This document shows positions 1 through 7,597 of a stretch of DNA of 14,251 bases, piece after piece (position 1 is the first letter of the stretch; each line of letters opens with the position of its first letter). The translations under genes were made by a program, and so were the position numbers. Source of the DNA: an uncultured Oscillospiraceae bacterium (lineage in GTDB: Bacteria; Bacillota; Clostridia; Oscillospirales; Acutalibacteraceae); NCBI GenBank assembly GCA_900549675.1, contig URPG01000019.1:1-14251 (forward strand), in the 5' to 3' direction. The notes beneath the pieces are model-generated. The model was not told the DNA's origin and searched no databases. It saw only the letters and a list, made by a program, of their open reading frames with translations.

Positions 1-36
1 GGAAAAAACATAAAAAGGTGTACTCGAATGGAAATA

Positions 37-73
37 AAATATTTCTAACCTAAATATTGAATTAGAAATATTT
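37..73. repeat. Perfect 12-bp inverted repeat
   Basis: The arms AAATATTTCTAA (37-48) and TTAGAAATATTT (62-73) are exact reverse complements separated by 13 bases. No T-run follows on the + strand, so it does not look like an intrinsic terminator in that direction. It could be an operator upstream of the AraC-family gene or a hairpin at the edge of an unseen left-hand gene. The repeat is read directly; its role is unknown. Confidence 0.6.
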
Positions 74-150
74 AGAGGAATAACTTCTTATAGTGGTATT
101 ATCTGGCAGAAGCTATTCGACAGATGAAAGTAGACTAGAGTGAATATAAT

Positions 151-180
151 TTACATATCACCTGTAATATCGATTATAAT
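151..180 (+). promoter_or_regulatory. Candidate sigma-A promoter for the AraC-family gene
   Basis: A consensus -10 hexamer TATAAT lies at 175-180, with a weak -35 TTACAT at 151-156 and an 18-base spacer. It would give an untranslated leader of about 75 bases before the AraC start codon. A second TATAAT at 145-150 has no acceptable -35. Confidence is low because A/T-rich DNA yields such hexamers by chance. Confidence 0.35.
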
Positions 181-216
181 AGAAAAAACAAAAGGATGTA
201 CTAATAAATATGTTGA

Positions 217-229
217 ATTTTGTCAAAAT
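217..229. promoter_or_regulatory. 13-bp palindrome, possible operator before the AraC-family gene
   Basis: ATTTTG-T-CAAAAT is a perfect palindrome around one central base. It lies 35 bases upstream of the AraC start codon, downstream of the candidate promoter at 151-180, where a bound repressor would block transcription. The symmetry is seen; the operator role is inference. Confidence 0.35.
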
Positions 230-250
230 GTAAGATTTTGTGCTATATAA

Positions 251-259
251 AGGGGGTGG
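251..259 (+). promoter_or_regulatory. Ribosome binding site fixing the AraC-family start
   Basis: The purine-rich AGGGGGTGG ends four bases before the ATG at 264. An in-frame GTG at 240 has no such site upstream, so the ATG is preferred. Confidence 0.7.
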
Positions 260-263
260 AAGA

Positions 264-1142
264 ATGCCTTTTTTGGCATCACAATTAAATAATTTAAATC
301 CGCAGGAATTAACATGGAAAGTGGAAAGGTATGAGGTGCTTGCGGGGCATCAATTTGAGAGAAAGAAGCACAGTCACTTTGAGTTTGAACTTATATATAT
401 CACTTCAGGCAAATGTGAAATGTTTGCGGGCGATTCCTTATATAAACTCAAAGAAGGACAATTGATGTTTATTGACAGCCAGGTGCCTCATGCAATGCAG
501 GTGAATTCAAAAGAGGTTTGCCGTATCTTGTTATTAGAAATAAGTGTTAAAAAAACAGATAAACATGAAAAATTTTGCATAGCAGAATTTTTAAAACAAA
601 AAGAAAATTCTCTTTTCTGGCGTGCAGAGCATAAAGTAGCTGTATTTGAAGATCCCGAATTGCTGTTATATCATCAAATTAACAATTTGTTTCGTCTGCT
701 GAACCAGCAAAGAAATGAATTGGAAATTTTTTTACAGGTTTCTCTATTGTATTATGAGATTTGCAGGCAATATTGGCAGACAAGCAAAGCTGCTACCGGT
801 AATTTATCACCGGACATACAAGCAGCTCTGCATTTTATTGAAGAACATTATGAACAAGAAATTAAAATTGAAGATGTTGCCCGTGCGGCCCGTCTTTCTC
901 GCTCTCGTCTGCAACATAAATTCAGAATGCAAACCGGGTTGACAGTGATTGAGCAGGTTCACAGGCTGCGTGTGAAAAAAGCACAGTATCTTTTAGAAAC
1001 AACAAATCTATCGGTTTTAGAGATTGCTTTTCGAGTGGGATTTAACAGTCGTCAGCATTTTACAGATGTGTTTAAAAAAATAAGTGGGATGATACCTAAT
1101 ATGTATCGTAAAGCCAGAAAAAATTCTCTTTTGGATAGCTAG
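264..1142 (+). CDS. AraC/XylS-family transcriptional regulator with cupin sensor domain
   Basis: This is a 292-residue cytoplasmic DNA-binding protein, the usual length for two-domain AraC regulators. The N-terminal half is a cupin-type ligand domain: an H-S-H-F-E-F-E stretch near residues 36-42, then a G-containing strand and a V-P-H motif near 74-76. The C-terminal hundred residues (about 184-284) carry the paired helix-turn-helix: the first around IEDVARAARLSRSRLQHKF (202-220), the second around LSVLEIAFRVGFNSRQHF (249-266), followed by the typical G-x-x-P-x-x-Y-R ending. Such proteins usually sense a sugar or glycoside and activate catabolic genes. The start is the ATG after AGGGGGTGG rather than the upstream in-frame GTG. 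It converges on lacZ, so lacZ is a plausible target, but a target to the left of the window is equally possible. The ligand is unknown. Confidence 0.9.
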   Translation: MPFLASQLNNLNPQELTWKVERYEVLAGHQFERKKHSHFEFELIYITSGKCEMFAGDSLYKLKEGQLMFIDSQVPHAMQVNSKEVCRILLLEISVKKTDKHEKFCIAEFLKQKENSLFWRAEHKVAVFEDPELLLYHQINNLFRLLNQQRNELEIFLQVSLLYYEICRQYWQTSKAATGNLSPDIQAALHFIEEHYEQEIKIEDVARAARLSRSRLQHKFRMQTGLTVIEQVHRLRVKKAQYLLETTNLSVLEIAFRVGFNSRQHFTDVFKKISGMIPNMYRKARKNSLLDS

Positions 1143-1162
1143 ATATCCTCATAGTCAAGGCA

Positions 1163-1194
1163 CTTTCCACAGTCGATGTACGAACTGTGGAAAG
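1163..1194. repeat. Perfect 11-bp inverted repeat after the AraC-family gene
   Basis: CTTTCCACAGT (1163-1173) and ACTGTGGAAAG (1184-1194) are exact reverse complements around a 10-base loop. It begins 21 bases after the AraC stop codon. There is no T-run after it, so it is not a standard intrinsic terminator. It may be a 3' stability hairpin or a protein-binding dyad. Confidence 0.6.
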
Positions 1195-1233
1195 ATAAAA
1201 TGAAATACCGATATCTACATTTAACAAGAAAAC

Positions 1234-1274
1234 AAAAGAGGAATCAAAGATTATCCTTGATTCCTCTTTTTAAT
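1234..1274. terminator. Bidirectional intrinsic terminator between convergent AraC-family gene and lacZ
   Basis: A 14-bp perfect stem (1234-1247 with 1257-1270, core GAGGAATCAA/TTGATTCCTC) encloses a 9-base loop. It has A-residues on the left flank and T-residues on the right, so it gives a U-tail in both directions. It lies about 90 bases after the AraC stop and about 40 bases after the lacZ stop, as expected for a shared terminator. Confidence 0.9.
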
Positions 1275-1313
1275 TTTGTCTAATTTTTAGGGCACAAACA
1301 GAAAGGCAAATCT

Positions 1314-4304
1314 TTACTCTGGCTTTATTGCAAATCGGAATGTAAAAGATTCATCATTCAGCCGGTATTTTTCCAGCAATTCAGGACCGCAGCTGTTGGA
1401 GCCGATACCGCTTTGCCGGTAATCCAAGCAATAAACAGTGTAGTCGGATTCTTCCAATTCATAGTTGTGTGCTTTAGCGGTAAGCTCTTCCTGTGTATAA
1501 TGAGAAGCATTGAAACAGAAGGGTGTTTCAGCAGTGGTCGTTAGGGCAAACAATCCATCTGTCAGCGTAACATAACGACAGCCATAGTGTGAGCCGTTCT
1601 CCTGCGGACGAATATAATCTTCATGCATATCGGCTACCTTATCTGTAAAAATACCAAGATAAGAAGCACGTCGTTTATCCGGGTAGCTTTCAAAAGGACC
1701 GTATCCGAAATATTCGGTGCGGTTGAAGCTTTTGGGCATAAACAGGCGAATGCCGAATCGAGGCAAATAGGGGAAAGTAACATCCCGCTCAACAGAAAGT
1801 TCGGAGAGGATTTTTCCGTCAGCGTCAATTTCCCATACCGCCTGTATATCTAAATGCTTTTTGATAAAGATAGCTGCAATGCCCAGTGAAACAGTAAGGC
1901 GAACACTGCCTTTTTCGGTATTTTGGACATTAACGCTATAAACCTTTACAGTGGAACGGTCATAGCCTGCCTCCATCCATTTTAATTTAATGTACTGGTC
2001 GTTATCCGTAGGAGCACGGAAAATATTCCATTCCATGGGCTTTGCCAAGAAGCTCTGATTACGATAATTTAAAGAAGTAAATAAACCGGTATGTTTATCA
2101 AATTCATAGCGGAAAGAATCTGTAAAGATGCTCACAAAACGAGAAGTTTCATCAAAATGAACGGCTCCTTCCACAGAAGATTCCAATTTGTGATTTGCTT
2201 CGCAAAGCAATAAATCGTCAAATCCAAAAGAATGACCGGCCGGGTAAAACTCTGTTTCATGATGAGCGGTGTATTCAATAAAGAGAGTGACATCACCCTC
2301 GGTGGGTACTTCTTCGGGCAGGGTAAAGACAGCATTGCTGTGCGGTTCAATGTTTAAGCCGCTGATTTCACCGCCCCAAAGGGTTTCGCCGTTTTGCCGA
2401 ACCTCATAGTGAATATCAATATCTCCCTCTGTGGAAAGGAAATCCAATTTATTGGTGAGAACCACAGATTGAGATTCTGCCTCCCACTTTGCTCGAATCG
2501 GGCGCAGGCAATTTTTATACTCTAAAAGTCCGGTGTGAGGAGTTCTGTCCGGATAGACCAGTCCGTCCATGCAGAAGTTTCCGTCGTTATGGACATCGCC
2601 GAAGTCGCCGCCATATCGATAGATTTTTTTACCGTCGGGGGTGGTTCCGCCATACACACCATGGTCACACCATTCCCAAGCAAATCCGCCCATAAAACCG
2701 TCATAACGATAGATTTGCTCCATGTAATCCTCAATGTCGCCCGGCCCGTTGCCCATGGCATGGATAAATTCACATTGTACAAAAGGCTTTTTGCCCTCAG
2801 GTTCTGCAAAATATTCATCCACCCATTGAGTAGAGGCATACATTTTACTGAAAACGTCAAGGCAGGAGGTGTCAGGTGTTTTACCGGGCAGAGTGGTTGA
2901 TTCATTCTCGTAATGTGTAAAACGGGAGGGGTCATATTCTTTGACCCAGCGGCAGGCCTGCACAAAATTTTCGCCGTAGCCGGATTCGTTTCCGAGCGAC
3001 CACATAATGATCGAGGCATGGTTTTTATCGCGGATAACATTGCGCTGAACACGGTCTAAAATAGCCTTGGCAAAGCGTTCATCTTCTGCTAAATAGGCAT
3101 AGAGATTGAGGTCATACCCCTCTTTCATTTCAGCACAGCCATGACTTTCAATATCACTTTCCGAAATGACGTAGAATCCAAGCTGATCACAAAGCATGGC
3201 AAACCACGGAGCATTGGGATAGTGGCTGGTACGAATTGCGTTAATGTTGTGCTGTTTCATTAAATACATATCCGTAAGGGCCTGCTCTTGGCTAATGGTA
3301 TAACCGGTTACGGGGTCGCTGTCATGGCGGTTGGTGCCCTTTAATTTGATATTGACATTGTTTAGGTAAAGCACACCGTCTTTGATGTTCAGACGCCGCA
3401 GACCGATTTCCTGATAAATATATTCTTCCTCTGTGGTAAGAATAAGCCCATAGAGTGTGGGCTGTTCGGCACTCCATAATTGTGGGTTTTCCACAGAAAA
3501 CGAAACAGAATTTCCGCTAACCGATTTTTCTGCCAATACTTCACCGGCAGGAGAAAGTAATTGCGCTGTTACAGCGGTTTCGCCCCAAAGTGTTAAGTCT
3601 ACTTGGATATCCGCATGAGAAAGGTCTTGAGAAAGTTCTGTTTTTGCGAAAAAATCAAAAACAAAATTCTGGGGGCGCTGCAGAATATACACATCACGGA
3701 AAATGCCGCTCATTCTCAGCTTATCTTGGTCCTCTAAATAGGTGCCGTCAGACCATTTTACTACCAATACAGCGATGGCATTCTCGCCTGCCTGTAAAAA
3801 CTCGTTAATTTCAAATTCGGAGGTGGAATGAGAAACTTGGCTGTAGCCGGCAAACTGTCCGTTTACCCAAAGGTAAAAGCAGGAATCAACGCCTTCAAAG
3901 TTGAGGAAGTTACGTTTTGCTAAACCTTCTTCATCCATATGAATGGTGCGCATATAAAGACCGCACGGATTCTCGTCCGGCACATAAGGAGGGTCAAACG
4001 GAATGGGATAGCGGATATTGGTATAATTGTGGCGGTCATATCCATGGTTCTGCCAACAGGAGGGTACAGGAATAACGTCCATTTCTTCTTCATCAAAGTA
4101 GAGGAGGTTATCATCATCAGCTTTCATCACTTCTTCAAAAGAAGAATAAAAAAGAAAATTCCAATTACCATTTAAATTGATTAGGCGTGAAGAGTTTCTG
4201 GAAGTAGCTTCCAACTGTGTGGCGGCAGGAATATACCAGCTTCTGTTTGGTGTTGTACCGATATGCAGAACTTGAGGATTTTCATGTAATTTTTCTGGAT
4301 TCAT
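1314..4304 (-). CDS. lacZ: Beta-galactosidase, glycoside hydrolase family 2 (LacZ type)
   Basis: This 996-residue protein hydrolyses terminal beta-D-galactosides such as lactose or galactosyl oligosaccharides. It has no signal peptide, so it acts in the cytoplasm. It has the full five-domain LacZ layout: N-terminal jelly roll (roughly 20-210), Ig-like domain (about 210-310), TIM barrel (about 310-600), a second Ig-like domain, and the large C-terminal beta-sandwich with the conserved PTDNDQ and FGYGPFESYPDR-like stretches. The GH2 signature KGTNRHDSDP is near residue 322. The acid/base Glu lies in SLGNESGYG (about E440) and the nucleophile Glu in VQCEFIHAMGN (about E512), matching E461 and E537 of E. 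coli LacZ. The length is close to E. coli LacZ (about 1024). The start is the ATG after GGAGAAAGGG; an in-frame TTG six codons upstream overlaps that site and is rejected. It is transcribed alone, divergent from the glycosyltransferase gene and convergent with the AraC-family gene. The family is certain; the natural substrate is not. Confidence 0.96.
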   Translation of the reverse strand: MNPEKLHENPQVLHIGTTPNRSWYIPAATQLEATSRNSSRLINLNGNWNFLFYSSFEEVMKADDDNLLYFDEEEMDVIPVPSCWQNHGYDRHNYTNIRYPIPFDPPYVPDENPCGLYMRTIHMDEEGLAKRNFLNFEGVDSCFYLWVNGQFAGYSQVSHSTSEFEINEFLQAGENAIAVLVVKWSDGTYLEDQDKLRMSGIFRDVYILQRPQNFVFDFFAKTELSQDLSHADIQVDLTLWGETAVTAQLLSPAGEVLAEKSVSGNSVSFSVENPQLWSAEQPTLYGLILTTEEEYIYQEIGLRRLNIKDGVLYLNNVNIKLKGTNRHDSDPVTGYTISQEQALTDMYLMKQHNINAIRTSHYPNAPWFAMLCDQLGFYVISESDIESHGCAEMKEGYDLNLYAYLAEDERFAKAILDRVQRNVIRDKNHASIIMWSLGNESGYGENFVQACRWVKEYDPSRFTHYENESTTLPGKTPDTSCLDVFSKMYASTQWVDEYFAEPEGKKPFVQCEFIHAMGNGPGDIEDYMEQIYRYDGFMGGFAWEWCDHGVYGGTTPDGKKIYRYGGDFGDVHNDGNFCMDGLVYPDRTPHTGLLEYKNCLRPIRAKWEAESQSVVLTNKLDFLSTEGDIDIHYEVRQNGETLWGGEISGLNIEPHSNAVFTLPEEVPTEGDVTLFIEYTAHHETEFYPAGHSFGFDDLLLCEANHKLESSVEGAVHFDETSRFVSIFTDSFRYEFDKHTGLFTSLNYRNQSFLAKPMEWNIFRAPTDNDQYIKLKWMEAGYDRSTVKVYSVNVQNTEKGSVRLTVSLGIAAIFIKKHLDIQAVWEIDADGKILSELSVERDVTFPYLPRFGIRLFMPKSFNRTEYFGYGPFESYPDKRRASYLGIFTDKVADMHEDYIRPQENGSHYGCRYVTLTDGLFALTTTAETPFCFNASHYTQEELTAKAHNYELEESDYTVYCLDYRQSGIGSNSCGPELLEKYRLNDESFTFRFAIKPE

Positions 4305-4310
4305 GTAAGT

Positions 4311-4320
4311 CCCTTTCTCC
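4311..4320 (-). promoter_or_regulatory. Ribosome binding site fixing the lacZ start
   Basis: On the minus strand, GGAGAAAGGG ends six bases before the ATG at 4304. It overlaps the upstream in-frame TTG, which therefore cannot be the main start. Confidence 0.8.
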
Positions 4321-4336
4321 AAATTTGGTTTTTTAA

Positions 4337-4365
4337 TTGACGTGATAGTTTCAATGCACTATACT
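4337..4365 (+). promoter_or_regulatory. Candidate promoter of the glycosyltransferase gene
   Basis: A -35 TTGACG (4337-4342), a 17-base spacer and a -10 TATACT (4360-4365) make a strong sigma-A-type promoter. Transcription would begin near 4372, giving a leader of about 80 bases before the ATG at 4453. It would also pass through the predicted lacZ promoter. Confidence 0.65.
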
Positions 4366-4388
4366 TATGTACAAGATTACTATTGAAA
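4349..4388. promoter_or_regulatory. 7-bp inverted repeat spanning both divergent promoters
   Basis: TTTCAAT (4349-4355) and ATTGAAA (4382-4388) are exact reverse complements with 26 bases between them. The left arm lies in the spacer of the rightward promoter and the right arm in the spacer of the leftward one. This spacing could suit a dimeric regulator acting on both genes. The repeat is seen; the function is inference. Confidence 0.35.
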
Positions 4389-4402
4389 GCCAAAATAGTC
4401 AA
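4374..4402 (-). promoter_or_regulatory. Candidate lacZ promoter
   Basis: On the minus strand a -35 TTGACT (4402-4397) is followed after 17 bases by a -10 TAATCT (4379-4374). Transcription would begin near 4367 and leave a leader of about 60 bases before the lacZ ATG. The -35 is good and the -10 moderate. It overlaps head-on with the rightward promoter at 4337-4365. Confidence 0.5.
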
Positions 4403-4452
4403 TATCAATTCAGAAATTAAAAAGACTTTTATGGTACAAGCAGGAGGAATCT

Positions 4453-7400
4453 ATGACACTTGCCTATATATCATCAATTTTATTTGTATTGCTGATTGGA
4501 GGAGCCGTGCACCAACGTAAAAAGTGGATGCATGGTTTCGTGAAAAACATACCGCTTGCCGTCAGTATTTTATTTGCGGCGGCATTGGCGCTTAGGTTAA
4601 TTTTAGCCTATACACAAGAAGGCTTGGTAGCGGACATTAATACTTTCAAAACATGGGGCAATATCACCAATCAAGTAGGATTTTCTGCAATTTATGAGCA
4701 AGATATTTTTCTGGATTATCCGCCCGGCTATCTGTATGTACTGACGCTGCTTGAAAAAATACGTTTGTTTTTTGGGATTCCTCTTGGCTCGCAGGAATAT
4801 ACGTTTTTAATTAAGATGCCAGCCGTTTTGGGTGATTTATTCTGTGCGGGTGTTCTTCTCCGGCTTGCCAGACAAAAGCTTACCGATAGAATGTCTTTGT
4901 TTTTAACGGCCGCCTATTTGTTTTGCCCTGTGATTCTTTTGAATTCAGCGAACTGGGGACAGATGGATTCATTTTGCGTTTCCTTTTTCCTGCTGGCCGT
5001 TCTTTTGCTCTATAAAGAAAGATATATTCTCTGTGGTGCCGTATATGGACTTTCTATCATCATAAAACCACAAATGCTCACCTTTGTGCCGCTCTTTATT
5101 TTTTATGTGATTCGTAAAAAAAAGTACCGTTCTTTGGTTTTTGCCCCTCTGGCGGCATTGGCAGTGATTATTGTAGCAGCAACCCCGTTTACACAGAATT
5201 TCAATTATACTTGGCTGATTGAACAGTACGCCGAAACAATGAATGGTTATTCTTATTATTCGGTAAATGCTTATAATTTCTGGGCACTGATTGGATTAAA
5301 CTGGAAAGCTTTGCCGGAAAAAGGTGTGGTTTCGCTTTTTTTAACAGCGATTGGACCTGCTTTAGCGACTGCTTTCTGCGGATTATTAATATTCAAATCC
5401 AAACGGGATGATGTGGTTTTTGCTGCACCTATTATTTTGATGTCCGTGGCGTATATGCTGACAGTGAAAATGCATGAAAGATACATTTTCTCTATTTTGA
5501 TTTTTATTTTACTTGTATTTATTTTTGTACAAGACCGCAGGTTAATTTATGCTTTCTTAGCGGTCACATTCACACATTATTTAAATGTAAGGCATGTATT
5601 GGATTTATACCGTATTCACGGACCGCATTATGATCCCAATAGCCTATGGGTGAAATGTGTGTCACTGCTGCAAATGGCAGCTCTTTTATATCTGCTCTGG
5701 CTGCTTTACGATATTTATGGAAAAGACAGGATTTTCAAACTTAACGAAAATACGACAAATATGAAAAAAAAATGGGGTGATATTTCATTTAGGGAAGTAT
5801 TTCAACAATATTTTTTTAGATACAAACATCTTACAGCAGTCGGTGCTGTAACGCTTATTTACGCTGTGGCTGCATTTTGGAATCTTGGCTCACATGATAT
5901 GCCAACGACAGCATGGGTACCGGCAATAGGGGAATCGGTGGTGATTGAAACGTCATATCCCGCTGATACCATTGTTTTTTTGCCGGGTTTAACCGCTGAC
6001 CAAAATCATTATCGCGCTAGGTTAGGGACAAATGTCACCATAGAAACTTCTGATGACGGTGAAACATGGACGAATCAGGGATTTTTAGAAGATGCCTCAG
6101 TGTGGGCATGGAAAGAACAAAGATTGCCCCAACTGGCTAAATTTTTCCGTTTTACCGCCCAAGATGAAAGTGTTGTCATCAATGAAATTGCGCTGAGAAA
6201 CTCAGTATGGGAAAGATACGAAATCTTAACCACTCGACAGGGCAACGGGCAGGTTTTAATGGATGAGCAGAATATCGTGCCGCTCTATCCTACCTATTTT
6301 GATTCAACCTACTTTGATGAAATTTATCATGCCCGTACCGCTTATGAGCACAATTTATCCCTTGAACCCTATGAAAACACACATCCGCCTTTGGGAAAAT
6401 ATTTTATTGGTTTAGGCGTTGAGCTTTTTGGCCTCAATCCGTTCGGCTGGCGTTTTATGGGAACTCTATTTGGCGTATTCATGCTGCCGTTGTTTTATGT
6501 TTTACTAAGAAAGTTGTTTGGCAGTCATCGTTGGGCTATGGTTGGCATGATTATATGGACACTTGATTTCATGCATTTCACGCAGACAAGGATTGCTACC
6601 ATTGATACATATGCTGTCTTTTTTATATTGGCGATGTATACCGCTATGGTGAGTTTTTGTCAGAAAGATATCTTAAAATCGAATTTTTTCTCTCTGTGTA
6701 AGCCTCTTTTAGTGAGCGGTGTTTTCATGGGAATCGGCATTGCCTCAAAGTGGACAGTGGCTTATGCCGCTGTGGGACTTGCTGTATTGCTTTTTACTAA
6801 GTTGGCTGTAGCCTATGTTAAAATCCCGAGAAAATTGGCAGCAGAACGAAAAAAAAGCGGGCAACGTATTCTGCAAATCTGTCTTGGCTGTTGTTTGTTT
6901 TTTATCATTATTCCATTTGTATTGTACTTTTTAGCCTTTTTACCGATGACAGCATTGCCTCATCAAGAGTCGATTTGGCGCTCTTTTGTCAATTATCAAG
7001 TGAATATGTTCCGCTACCATGCTGAATTGGTGGCCGAACATCCTTATTCTTCACCTTGGTATGAATGGCCTTTTGTGATTCGTCCCATTTGGTTTTTCTT
7101 TACTGACAAATTCTCACAGTCCGGCGTAGTGAGCACAATTTCTTCCTTAGGCAATCCTGCTGTATGGTGGGTGGGAATTCCGGCTATGTTATTTTCTATG
7201 ATTAGAATTTTTTATAAAAAGGATAAAATTGCTTTTGTGAGTACTGTTGGATTTTTATCGGTCTTTCTGCCGTGGGTTTTGGTTCCCCGTATCACCTTTA
7301 TCTACCATTATTTTACGGCGGTGCCTTTCCTGATTATCAGCTTGGTGTTGATGTTAAAAAATATTTCTAAAAAGAAAATCTTCTTATCGCCGCTGCTCTC

Positions 7401-7569
7401 ATCCAATACTATTGCGCATGTAACAAGAGGTGATTTGCTGGTGGGGAGTTACCTCTTTATATCGCTGGGACTGTTCATCTTGTTTTTTCCGGTGATTTCA
7501 GGTTTACCAAGTTCAAAAGCGTATATTGACTTTTTGGAATGGCTGCCTCATTGGACTTTTACACCGTAA
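4453..7569 (+). CDS. Double GT-C membrane glycosyltransferase: Gpi18/GT87-like half fused to a protein O-mannosyltransferase (PMT/GT39-like) half
   Basis: This 1038-residue polytopic membrane protein contains two GT-C glycosyltransferases, which transfer sugars from polyprenyl-phosphate carriers on the outer face of the membrane. Residues 1 to about 425 form a first multi-pass unit with an Asp in an early loop (ADINTFKTW, D61), DYPPGY at 88-93 and NWGQMDSF at 167-174, as in Gpi18/GT87-type mannosyltransferases. Residues about 460-480 are a membrane segment, and about 485-590 form an extracytoplasmic beta-rich stretch with a discoidin-like look (TIETSDDGETW, then FFRFTAQ). Residues about 610-1038 match the PMT family: FDEIYHART with the D622-E623 pair, HPPLGK at 644-649, QTRIATIDTY at 711-720, ASKWT at 764-768, and a late membrane segment with YHYFTAVPF. 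The usual bacterial PMT is about 500 residues, so this is roughly double length. The ATG follows AGGAGG. The gene begins a two-gene unit with a sugar isomerase 28 bp downstream. The substrate and acceptor are unknown; O-mannosylation of exported proteins or glycan assembly are both possible. Confidence 0.85.
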   Translation: MTLAYISSILFVLLIGGAVHQRKKWMHGFVKNIPLAVSILFAAALALRLILAYTQEGLVADINTFKTWGNITNQVGFSAIYEQDIFLDYPPGYLYVLTLLEKIRLFFGIPLGSQEYTFLIKMPAVLGDLFCAGVLLRLARQKLTDRMSLFLTAAYLFCPVILLNSANWGQMDSFCVSFFLLAVLLLYKERYILCGAVYGLSIIIKPQMLTFVPLFIFYVIRKKKYRSLVFAPLAALAVIIVAATPFTQNFNYTWLIEQYAETMNGYSYYSVNAYNFWALIGLNWKALPEKGVVSLFLTAIGPALATAFCGLLIFKSKRDDVVFAAPIILMSVAYMLTVKMHERYIFSILIFILLVFIFVQDRRLIYAFLAVTFTHYLNVRHVLDLYRIHGPHYDPNSLWVKCVSLLQMAALLYLLWLLYDIYGKDRIFKLNENTTNMKKKWGDISFREVFQQYFFRYKHLTAVGAVTLIYAVAAFWNLGSHDMPTTAWVPAIGESVVIETSYPADTIVFLPGLTADQNHYRARLGTNVTIETSDDGETWTNQGFLEDASVWAWKEQRLPQLAKFFRFTAQDESVVINEIALRNSVWERYEILTTRQGNGQVLMDEQNIVPLYPTYFDSTYFDEIYHARTAYEHNLSLEPYENTHPPLGKYFIGLGVELFGLNPFGWRFMGTLFGVFMLPLFYVLLRKLFGSHRWAMVGMIIWTLDFMHFTQTRIATIDTYAVFFILAMYTAMVSFCQKDILKSNFFSLCKPLLVSGVFMGIGIASKWTVAYAAVGLAVLLFTKLAVAYVKIPRKLAAERKKSGQRILQICLGCCLFFIIIPFVLYFLAFLPMTALPHQESIWRSFVNYQVNMFRYHAELVAEHPYSSPWYEWPFVIRPIWFFFTDKFSQSGVVSTISSLGNPAVWWVGIPAMLFSMIRIFYKKDKIAFVSTVGFLSVFLPWVLVPRITFIYHYFTAVPFLIISLVLMLKNISKKKIFLSPLLSSNTIAHVTRGDLLVGSYLFISLGLFILFFPVISGLPSSKAYIDFLEWLPHWTFTP

Positions 7570-7597
7570 TGATTCAAAATGAAAAGGAGAATCTATC

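Larger units (their letters stand above)
1..263. other. A/T-rich upstream region of the AraC-family gene, no gene seen
   Basis: No convincing protein gene lies in this stretch. It holds a perfect 12-bp inverted repeat (37-48 and 62-73), an approximate direct repeat (2-24 and 182-202), a 13-bp palindrome (217-229) and possible promoter elements for the AraC-family gene. Two mini-ORFs of six and seven codons start at 28 and 210, each after a weak AAGG-like sequence, but they are too short to call. Whatever gene lies to the left is outside the window. Confidence 0.6.

Noticed and set aside
220..249. Promoter-like TTGTCA-18-TATATA with extended TGC before the AraC-family gene
   Set aside because: Transcription would begin near 256, inside the ribosome binding site, leaving about 8 bases before the ATG, so it is unlikely to drive this gene.
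2522..3052. A 176-codon open frame inside lacZ on the same strand
   Set aside because: It overlaps a fully conserved GH2 catalytic region in another frame, has no ribosome site and shows no protein family features. It is a shadow frame.
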